Shown here one piece after another: positions 7,171 through 12,733 of a DNA stretch of 12,733 nt. Source of the stretch: an uncultured beta proteobacterium (lineage in GTDB: Bacteria; Pseudomonadota; Gammaproteobacteria; Burkholderiales; Burkholderiaceae_C); assembly GCA_903958915.1 (NCBI GenBank), contig CAJBVC010000177.1:1-12733 (forward strand), written 5' to 3'. The notes below the pieces were generated by a model. The model made no database searches. It worked only from the letters and a program-made list of their open reading frames with translations, and was not told where the DNA came from. Both the position numbers and the translations under genes were made by a program. Positions within the stretch are counted from its first letter, which is position 1, and every line of letters starts with the position of its first letter.

Positions 7171-7916
7171 GTGACACCCAATCAGAAGGTCAGCAGGTTG
7201 CCCTGGTAACCGGTGCGTCGCGCGGCATTGGTGCTGCAGTGGCGTTGGAATTGGCACAGCGGGGTCTGCGTGTGGTTGGAACGGCCACGACCGATGCAGG
7301 TGCGATCAAGATTGGCAGCTCATTGGCCGGTTTTGCGGGCTGCGTGGGTCGGGTGCTGGATGTAACCGATGGTGCGGCGGCGGATGCGTTGGTGGATGCT
7401 GTGGTGAAAGAGTATGGCGGACTGCACGTTCTGGTCAACAACGCTGGCATTACCCGCGACAACCTGACCATGCGCATGAAAGACAGTGAGTGGGATGCCG
7501 TGATCGATGCCAACCTCAAAGGCGTTTTTCGCATGAGCAGGGCGGTCATGCGCACCATGATGAAGCAGCGTTACGGACGCATCATCAACATTACCTCGGT
7601 GGTGGGAGCCTCTGGCAACCCGGGTCAGGCCAATTATGCTGCCGCAAAAGCCGGGGTTGCCGGTATGACGCGGTCGCTGGCCCGTGAACTGGGGTCCCGT
7701 AACATTACCGTGAACTGCATTGCCCCAGGGTTCATCGAGACCGACATGACGGCAGCCTTGTCGCAAGAGCAGCAAAAGACCCTGTTGGGCCAGATTCCGG
7801 TCGGTCACCTTGGCAAACCAGCGGATATCGCGCATGCTGTGGCCTATCTTGCCTCTGCGCATGCGGGTTACGTGACGGGGCAGGAGCTGCATGTCAACGG
7901 CGGCATGTACATGTAG
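7167..7916 (+). CDS. fabG: 3-oxoacyl-ACP reductase
   Basis: A 249-residue short-chain dehydrogenase/reductase that reduces 3-oxoacyl-ACP with NADPH. The cofactor loop TGASRGIG (15-22), NNAG (91-94), and the catalytic residues N116, S144 (in NITSVVG), Y157 and K161 (YAAAK) are all present, as are APGFIETDM (186-194) and the GGMYM C-terminus. The start overlaps the fabD stop (ATGA), and AAAGGA (7153-7158) inside fabD gives a well-placed Shine-Dalgarno site. The neighbours fabD and acpP leave little doubt about its role in the main type II pathway rather than PHB metabolism. Confidence 0.97.
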   Translation: MSDTQSEGQQVALVTGASRGIGAAVALELAQRGLRVVGTATTDAGAIKIGSSLAGFAGCVGRVLDVTDGAAADALVDAVVKEYGGLHVLVNNAGITRDNLTMRMKDSEWDAVIDANLKGVFRMSRAVMRTMMKQRYGRIINITSVVGASGNPGQANYAAAKAGVAGMTRSLARELGSRNITVNCIAPGFIETDMTAALSQEQQKTLLGQIPVGHLGKPADIAHAVAYLASAHAGYVTGQELHVNGGMYM

Positions 7917-7955
7917 TCGCCAAAATTAACGCCAACGTGTCCGTTTGGCTGCCTT

Positions 7956-8259
<304 letters not shown>

Positions 8260-8282
8260 TCCCACGAGGGTGAATCGCCTGC

Positions 8283-8317
8283 GCAGCCCGTCGGGCTGCA
8301 ACGCCGTGTTTCACGGC
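8283..8317 (+). terminator. Two tandem hairpins between acpP and fabF
   Basis: GCAGCCC (8283-8289) pairs perfectly with GGGCTGC (8293-8299) around a 3-base loop, and GCCGTG (8303-8308) pairs perfectly with CACGGC (8312-8317) around TTT. They follow the acpP stop by 23 bases. The sequence after the second hairpin (CCTTCTTTG) is only weakly U-rich, so these are more likely stabilising or processing structures at the acpP 3' end, or weak attenuators, than efficient intrinsic terminators. Confidence 0.6.
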
Positions 8318-8350
8318 CCTTCTTTGACCCATTGCTGAAAATCGCACTGT

Positions 8351-9595
8351 ATGGCTCGTCGTCGCGTTGTTGTCACTGGTTTGGGCTGCGTTAGTCCCGT
8401 AGGCAATACGGTCGCGCAAGCCTGGGCAAACATCCTGGCTGGAAAGTCGGGCGTGGACACCATTTCCAAGTTTGATGCGTCCACATTTGCCTGCAAGATA
8501 GCGGGTGAAGTGCGCGGCCTTGACCTTGAGACCTACATCAGCTCCAAGGATGCCCGGGCCATGGACTGTTTCATTCACTATGGCATCGTGGCCGCAGTGC
8601 AGGCGGTCGAAGATGCCGGGCTTCCCACCGGCGACGCGCTGGGTGAAGAGGAAGCGACACGCATTGGCTGCGTCATCGGCTCTGGCATTGGCGGGTTGCC
8701 GCTGATCGAGTCCATGCATAACGAGTACCTGAACCGGGGGGCCCGACGCATCTCTCCGTTCTTTGTACCGGCAACCATCATCAACATGACGGCTGGACAT
8801 GTGTCGATGCGTTACGGCTTCAAAGGCCCCAATCTGGCGATTGTCACTGCCTGTACTACGGGGCTGCATTGCATTGGTCAGGCTGGGCGCATGATCGAAT
8901 ATGGCGATGCCGACGTGATGGTGGCAGGGGGCTCGGAAGCCACGGTTTCGGCTCTGGGCATCGGGGGCTTCGCCGCAATGCGGGCGCTCAGCACGCGCAA
9001 CGATGATCCGGCGACGGCCTCGCGCCCCTGGGACAAGGACAGGGATGGTTTTGTGCTGGGTGAGGGTGGCGGTGTGGTGGTGCTCGAAGCGTATGAGCAT
9101 GCCGTCGCGCGGGGTGCACGCATCTATGCCGAGTTGGCAGGTTTCGGCATGAGCGCCGATGCAGGGCATATGACCGCCCCCAACATGGACGGGCCCAGGC
9201 GCGCCATGGTCGAAGCACTGCGCAATGCGGGTGTGAATGCCGACCAGGTGGACTACCTCAACGCCCATGGTACTTCCACGCCGTTGGGTGATTTGAATGA
9301 AACCAACGCCATCAAGGCTGCGTTGGGCGACCATGCGAAAAAGGTGGTCGTGAATTCCACGAAGTCCATGACCGGCCATTTGCTGGGCGGTGCGGGTGGT
9401 GTGGAGTCGGTTTTTACCGTACTGGCCCTGTACCACCAGAAAAGTCCGCCCACGATCAATATCTTCAATCAGGATCCGGAGTGTGACCTGGATTACTGTG
9501 CCAATGTTGCGCGTGACATGCGCATGGACGTCGCGATGAAGAACAACTTCGGTTTTGGCGGCACCAACGGTACTCTGGTTTTCAAACGCGTCTGA
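8351..9595 (+). CDS. fabF: Beta-ketoacyl-ACP synthase II
   Basis: A 414-residue condensing enzyme that elongates acyl-ACP with malonyl-ACP, including the C16:1 to C18:1 step known for FabF. The Cys-His-His set is visible: C168 in TACTTG, H306 in NAHGTSTP and H343 in KSMTGHLLG, with K338 also conserved. The N-terminal [15 protein letters not shown] (4-18) and the C-terminal [10 protein letters not shown] are family hallmarks. Residue numbering runs close to E. coli FabF (C163/H303/H340). It starts right after the tandem hairpins with no evident Shine-Dalgarno sequence. A 461-codon open frame on the opposite strand is a composition artefact. Confidence 0.97.
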   Translation: MARRRVVVTGLGCVSPVGNTVAQAWANILAGKSGVDTISKFDASTFACKIAGEVRGLDLETYISSKDARAMDCFIHYGIVAAVQAVEDAGLPTGDALGEEEATRIGCVIGSGIGGLPLIESMHNEYLNRGARRISPFFVPATIINMTAGHVSMRYGFKGPNLAIVTACTTGLHCIGQAGRMIEYGDADVMVAGGSEATVSALGIGGFAAMRALSTRNDDPATASRPWDKDRDGFVLGEGGGVVVLEAYEHAVARGARIYAELAGFGMSADAGHMTAPNMDGPRRAMVEALRNAGVNADQVDYLNAHGTSTPLGDLNETNAIKAALGDHAKKVVVNSTKSMTGHLLGGAGGVESVFTVLALYHQKSPPTINIFNQDPECDLDYCANVARDMRMDVAMKNNFGFGGTNGTLVFKRV

Positions 9596-9617
9596 CCGAC
9601 GTCAGCCGTACTCCAAC

Positions 9618-10028
9618 ATGCACCGTGCCCCGACGGTTAGTTACAGGGTGGTGCGATCGGTTCGACACCTCGCCCTGGTTGTCTTGCTGTGGGTAATAGG
9701 CCTATTCGCACTGTTACTCTTTGGTGCCACGCAAGCACTTTCGCCAATAGAAATGATGGCCATCGGCCTTGGCACGACGTTGTGCGGCGCGACCGCTTGC
9801 TGGGGTTGGCAGCGCTCGTCGGAGGGACTGCTGTGCTGGGATGGAACGCATTGGCATTGGGACGGATTTGCGGATGAATCTGCGTGCAACCTGGTGTTGC
9901 GAATGGACTTGCAGGGCCTGCTGCTGGTGACGGTTGCCCATCCTGCCGGGCAACTGTCCTGGCTGTGGCTGTCTCGCAATGCGGCCGATGCGCAGTGGCG
10001 TGCGCTCCGACGTGCCGTTGTTGCATGA
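9618..10028 (+). CDS. YgfX/CptA-like two-helix membrane protein
   Basis: A 136-residue protein with two predicted transmembrane helices (about residues 17-36 and 42-62), then a polar domain containing CWDGTHWHWDG (73-83) and ending in LWLSRNAADAQWRALRR (116-132). The layout (two helices near the N-terminus, a beta-rich C-terminal part with a WDG-like turn, and a final LWL-x-D-x-WRxLRR helix) matches my recollection of E. coli YgfX, which ends in a very similar LWLAADSMDEAEWRDLRR pattern. YgfX/CptA has been reported as an inhibitor of FtsZ/MreB and as an SdhE neighbour, and in many gammaproteobacteria its gene is near nadB-rpoE. Here the stop overlaps the rpoE start (ATGA), implying coupling to sigma-E. 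The start at 9618 precedes the first helix; homology is inferred by eye only. Confidence 0.72.
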   Translation: MHRAPTVSYRVVRSVRHLALVVLLWVIGLFALLLFGATQALSPIEMMAIGLGTTLCGATACWGWQRSSEGLLCWDGTHWHWDGFADESACNLVLRMDLQGLLLVTVAHPAGQLSWLWLSRNAADAQWRALRRAVVA

Positions 10029-10648
10029 CAGCGGATAACCTCCAGACCGCGCAAGCGACTGATCTGGCATTGGTAGAGCGCACTTTGGCCGGAGACCAAC
10101 GCGCTTACGGCCTACTCGTGCTCAAGTACCAGCGGCGTATTCAGCGCCTGATCGGACGGATGGTGCGCGACGTTGACCTGGTGGAGGACATTGCCCAGGA
10201 GACTTTTATCCGGGCCTACCGTGCCCTGCACCAGTTTCGTGGCGACGCACAGTTTTACACATGGCTTTACCGCATCGCCGTCAACACCGCCAAGAAGTCG
10301 CTGTTGGAACTCAAAAGGGAACCTGCAGTACTGCATAGTTCACAAACAAGTGAAGAGGAAGATGAAACTTCCTGGCAAATAAACGAACCAAGTACAGACG
10401 AGACGCCAGAAACCCTGTTGGCAGCAAAAGAAATTGCAGCAGTGGTCAATGCAGCGATGGACGAGCTGGCGCAGGACTTGAGGGAAGCCATTGTGTTGCG
10501 TGAGATTGAGGGCTTGAGCTATGAGGAGATTTCTGTGGCGATGGATTGCCCCATCGGTACGGTGCGATCGCGGATTTTCCGAGCGCGGGAGGCCATTTCG
10601 GCCCGGATCAAGCCCTTGCTGGACAAGCAGACCAGTAAACGCTGGTAA
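10025..10648 (+). CDS. rpoE: RNA polymerase sigma factor RpoE (AlgU/sigma-E)
   Basis: A 207-residue group 4 (ECF) sigma factor for envelope stress. Region 2 spans about residues 24-92, with DLVEDIAQETFIRAYRAL (51-68) for core and -10 contacts and FYTWLYRIAVNTAKK (77-91). A 45-residue acidic linker (about 100-138, rich in E, D, S and T) leads to region 4 (140-192), with GLSYEEISVAMDCPIGTVRSR (163-183) as the -35 helix-turn-helix. This is the E. coli RpoE/Pseudomonas AlgU type, and the downstream rseA-rseB-mucD order confirms it. The ATG at 10025 overlaps the previous gene's stop; a longer frame from 9884 only shadows that gene. Binding of RseA should hold it inactive at the membrane. Confidence 0.95.
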   Translation: MTADNLQTAQATDLALVERTLAGDQRAYGLLVLKYQRRIQRLIGRMVRDVDLVEDIAQETFIRAYRALHQFRGDAQFYTWLYRIAVNTAKKSLLELKREPAVLHSSQTSEEEDETSWQINEPSTDETPETLLAAKEIAAVVNAAMDELAQDLREAIVLREIEGLSYEEISVAMDCPIGTVRSRIFRAREAISARIKPLLDKQTSKRW

Positions 10649-10652
10649 GGAG
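10647..10652 (+). promoter_or_regulatory. Shine-Dalgarno site that decides the rseA start
   Basis: AAGGAG overlaps the rpoE stop codon. Three in-frame starts follow in a row: GTG at 10652, ATG at 10655 and ATG at 10658. Spacing is only 2 bases to 10655 but 5 to 10658, so the last is preferred. Confidence 0.7.
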
Positions 10653-10657
10653 TGATG

Positions 10658-11266
10658 ATGAAAAATGTCGGCACGCCGTCGGATGAACGCCTTTCAGCCA
10701 TGGTTGATGGGGAATTCGACCCGGTGGAAATGGTGCAAGCGCTCGGCGCTGTGGCCGGCGATGCAAATAACGTCCGCCAGTGGCACGCTTACCATGTCGT
10801 TGGAGATGTTTTGCGCAGCGCCGAACTTGCCGCGGTCGGCCGGGATCTGGAGTTTCTGCGAAAGTTTGAGCAACAGTTGGCACAGGAACCGGTCTATCCA
10901 CGCCCGCAGAGCACCGCATTGCAAGCCACGCTGGACGGTGTTGCAAGGAACCACAGCGCCAACGCTGGCAGTTTACGTTGGAAGTTGGTTGCCGGGGTCG
11001 CGTGCAGCGCGCTGGTGATGGTTGTGAGCATGGGACAGTGGCAACAGCCGGAGTCGCAACCTGGTGTGCAGTTGTCCTCGGCCCCGTCAACCAAGCCAGC
11101 GGCAATTGCTCCGCCTCTGCCAACCGAGGCCGTTACACCGGTCATGATTCGCGACCCCGAACTGGACAGGTTGCTGGCCGCGCACCAGCAGCTGGGCGGT
11201 CATTCGGCCTTGCAGCGATCGAGCGGATTCTTGCGCAACGCAACCTTTGAGGTGCCAGTTCGGTGA
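10658..11266 (+). CDS. rseA: Anti-sigma-E factor RseA (MucA-like)
   Basis: A 202-residue single-pass inner-membrane protein. The cytoplasmic N-terminal domain (about 1-80) has the RseA pattern ERLSAMVDGEFD (10-21) and QWHAYHVVGDVLR (41-53), which in E. coli and Pseudomonas grips the sigma factor. One transmembrane helix is at about 109-126 (KLVAGVACSALVMVVSMG). The periplasmic part has a Pro/Ala-rich linker and a conserved-looking end, RDPELDRLLAAHQQLGGHSALQ (165-186), continuing to GFLRNATFE (190-198), probably the RseB contact or protease-recognition part. Regulated proteolysis of such proteins releases RpoE. The gene follows rpoE by 9 bases, and its stop overlaps the rseB start (GTGA). ATG at 10655 is an alternative start adding one residue. 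Confidence 0.93.
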   Translation: MKNVGTPSDERLSAMVDGEFDPVEMVQALGAVAGDANNVRQWHAYHVVGDVLRSAELAAVGRDLEFLRKFEQQLAQEPVYPRPQSTALQATLDGVARNHSANAGSLRWKLVAGVACSALVMVVSMGQWQQPESQPGVQLSSAPSTKPAAIAPPLPTEAVTPVMIRDPELDRLLAAHQQLGGHSALQRSSGFLRNATFEVPVR

Positions 11267-12270
11267 CGGCGTTGCTGTGTCGATGGGCCACCCTCGCGCT
11301 GGCGTGCCTGCTGTGGTCCGTCCATGGCCATGCGACGGCCCAGAGCACGCCGGCTGCTGATGACGGTATTCACGCCTGGCTCATTCGGGTGCACGAAGCC
11401 TCGCGTCACCGTTCCTACTCGGGAACCTTTGTCGTGTCGGCGACCGGCAGTATGGCCAGTGCCAGGATATGGCATGTTGCGGATGGCCAGCAGCAGGTGG
11501 AACGGGTCGAGTCCTTGAGCGGAAAACCGCGGGCCACTTTTCGACGCAATGACCAGGTTGTGACTTTTTTCCCTGAGTCAAAGGTCGCTATCGTCGAAAC
11601 GCGGGAGTCACTGGGACAGTTTCCCGGTTTCATACAGTCAACGCAATCGTCGATTGATGAAACCTACCAGCTGAAGCGGTTGGGTGGGGACCGCATCGCC
11701 GGATTCGATGCGGAAATTGTGCAATTGGTCCCAAACGACAACCTCCGGTTTGGCTATCGCGTCTGGAGCGAAAGGCGCACCGGGTTGGTCATGCAGTTGC
11801 AGACCCTGGACCTGGACGGGCGTGTACTCGAGCAGTCGGCCTTTTCGGAACTGCAGTTGGATACGCCAGTGAGTATGGGCAAGTTGCATCAGATGATGGG
11901 CGATACCAGAGGCTATCGCGTGGAACGACCGGATCTGCAAAAAATCACACCGGAGTCCCAGGGGTGGGCAATACAACGACCGGTCAAAGGATTTCAAACC
12001 ATGGGTTGCTACCGTCGTGGCAATGCGGCTTTGGCAGGCGGTTCGCGTGCTGGCGCACCCATGCAGTGGGTGTTCTCTGATGGTCTTGCCACAGTGTCTG
12101 TCTTCATTGAGGCCTTCGACCCGCGCCGCCATGTGCGAGAAGGCCACACCAACCTGGGCGGCGCCACCCATACCCTGACGCGCCATTTGGGGGACTGGTG
12201 GGCCACCGTGGTGGGTGAGGTGCCGCTGGTAACCCTGATGGCGTTCACGACAGCTCTTGAACGCAAGTGA
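11263..12270 (+). CDS. rseB: Periplasmic sigma-E regulator RseB (MucB-like)
   Basis: A 335-residue exported protein. A signal peptide (residues 1-26) has a hydrophobic core LALACLLW and an A-x-A cleavage site (ATA before Q27). The N-terminal MucB/RseB lipoprotein-carrier-like domain covers roughly 35-215, with RSYSGTFVVS (50-59) and GYRVWSERRTGL (164-175); the smaller C-terminal domain covers roughly 228-330, with WVFSDGLATVSVFIE (269-283). In E. coli, RseB binds RseA and shields it from proteolysis until off-pathway LPS or misfolded outer-membrane protein signals arrive. The start is a GTG overlapping the rseA stop, indicating translational coupling. No lipobox cysteine is present, so it should be soluble. 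Confidence 0.93.
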   Translation: MTALLCRWATLALACLLWSVHGHATAQSTPAADDGIHAWLIRVHEASRHRSYSGTFVVSATGSMASARIWHVADGQQQVERVESLSGKPRATFRRNDQVVTFFPESKVAIVETRESLGQFPGFIQSTQSSIDETYQLKRLGGDRIAGFDAEIVQLVPNDNLRFGYRVWSERRTGLVMQLQTLDLDGRVLEQSAFSELQLDTPVSMGKLHQMMGDTRGYRVERPDLQKITPESQGWAIQRPVKGFQTMGCYRRGNAALAGGSRAGAPMQWVFSDGLATVSVFIEAFDPRRHVREGHTNLGGATHTLTRHLGDWWATVVGEVPLVTLMAFTTALERK

Positions 12271-12311
12271 AACGACCCCAGTTACTGATTTTTTTGATCG
12301 AAAGGTATTCG

Positions 12312-12733
12312 ATGACCATCCGAGTGATCCAACCACTACGTAGTCTTTGCATGGCCGTGGCGCTCACTGGCGCTGCGTTTACTGCTCTGGCACCCCTGCA
12401 GCCAGCGACGGCGCAGGTGCGCGCGTTGCCTGACTTCACCGATCTGGTGGACCAGGTGGGGCCATCTGTCGTGAACATTCGCACGATGGAAAAAGTGAAA
12501 TCCCGGTCCCAGCAGGGTATGCCGGGCGATGAGGAGTTTCTGGAGTTCTTCCGCCGCTTTGGTATACCCGCGCCCAACATTCCAGGGCATCCACGCCAGG
12601 CACCCAGACAAAACCGTCCACAGCAGGAAGAGGAGCAGCCTCGCGGTGTGGGGTCCGGCTTTGTGTTGACGGCTGATGGTTTCATCATGACCAACGCCCA
12701 CGTGGTCGACGGTGCCGATGAAGTTCTGGTCAC
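12312..12733 (+). CDS. mucD: Periplasmic serine protease MucD/DegQ, N-terminal part (3' end outside window)
   Basis: The frame is open to the right edge and gives the first 140 residues of a DegP/DegQ/MucD-type trypsin-like protease and chaperone. A signal peptide (about 1-34) ends in A-T-A before Q35. DFTDLVDQVGPSVVNI (41-56) is the classic HtrA N-terminus. A Gln/Pro/Glu-rich flexible LA loop (about 88-111) is followed by GVGSGFVLTADGFIMTNAHVVDG (112-134), carrying the catalytic histidine H130; the Asp, the Ser and the PDZ domains lie beyond the window. AAAGG (12301-12305) 6 bases before the ATG is the ribosome-binding site. It follows rseB by 41 bases, matching algU-mucA-mucB-mucD order, where the protease limits sigma-E activation by clearing misfolded periplasmic protein. 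Confidence 0.93.
   Translation, partial: MTIRVIQPLRSLCMAVALTGAAFTALAPLQPATAQVRALPDFTDLVDQVGPSVVNIRTMEKVKSRSQQGMPGDEEFLEFFRRFGIPAPNIPGHPRQAPRQNRPQQEEEQPRGVGSGFVLTADGFIMTNAHVVDGADEVLV

Noticed and set aside
8324..8353. TTGACC as a -35 box for a fabF promoter
   Set aside because: No acceptable -10 lies 16-18 bases downstream, and the pair would begin transcription inside fabF.
12271..12311. T7 run after rseB as an intrinsic terminator
   Set aside because: No hairpin precedes the T run, and the mucD gene with its own ribosome-binding site follows closely, so this looks like an intra-operon gap.

Overview
The window looks like a chromosomal core region of a betaproteobacterium, order Burkholderiales and most likely family Comamonadaceae (Rhodoferax/Polaromonas/Acidovorax-like). 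The basis is gene order (yceF/yceD-rpmF-plsX-fabHDG-acpP-fabF followed directly by rpoE-rseA-rseB-mucD), protein wording recalled for that group, and moderately high G+C with typical proteobacterial codon use. No tRNA, rRNA, insertion sequence, CRISPR array or phage gene is visible. Coding density is very high; the longest gap between genes is about 123 bases.

Region 1 (1-1729, + strand): a tightly packed trio. It holds the C-terminal end of a HAD-IA phosphatase, a small stand-alone Rieske [2Fe-2S] protein and a membrane-anchored S49 (SppA-type) peptidase. The HAD and Rieske genes overlap by 8 bases, and the Rieske stop is one base from the peptidase start. Region 2 (1748-3150, - strand): a two-gene unit, a YceF-type Maf nucleotide pyrophosphatase followed by an RsmI-like tetrapyrrole-methylase-fold methyltransferase, joined by an ATGA overlap. 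It converges with the peptidase gene and diverges from yceD.

Region 3 (3176-9595, + strand): the ribosome and lipid cluster yceD, rpmF, plsX, fabH, fabD, fabG, acpP, fabF. It links ribosomal protein L32 and 23S rRNA accumulation (YceD) to phospholipid acyl transfer (PlsX) and the type II fatty-acid elongation cycle. FabD makes malonyl-ACP, FabH starts chains, FabG reduces, AcpP carries and FabF elongates. Several RNA-level signals break up this run: a TATAAT box before rpmF, a strong terminator-like hairpin between rpmF and plsX, a small hairpin and possible -10 box before acpP, and two tandem hairpins between acpP and fabF. These could set the different expression levels that L32 and ACP need.

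Region 4 (9618-12733, + strand): the envelope-stress operon. A two-helix membrane protein resembling YgfX/CptA overlaps the start of rpoE (sigma-E/AlgU). It is followed by the anti-sigma factor rseA/mucA, the periplasmic regulator rseB/mucB and the start of the periplasmic protease gene mucD/degQ, which is cut by the window end.

This is largely an ordinary housekeeping region and I do not see a clearly new system. The points most worth following are the YgfX-like protein coupled to rpoE, the RsmI paralogue coupled to a Maf pyrophosphatase, the orphan Rieske protein, and the RNA hairpins inside the rpmF-plsX and acpP-fabF junctions.
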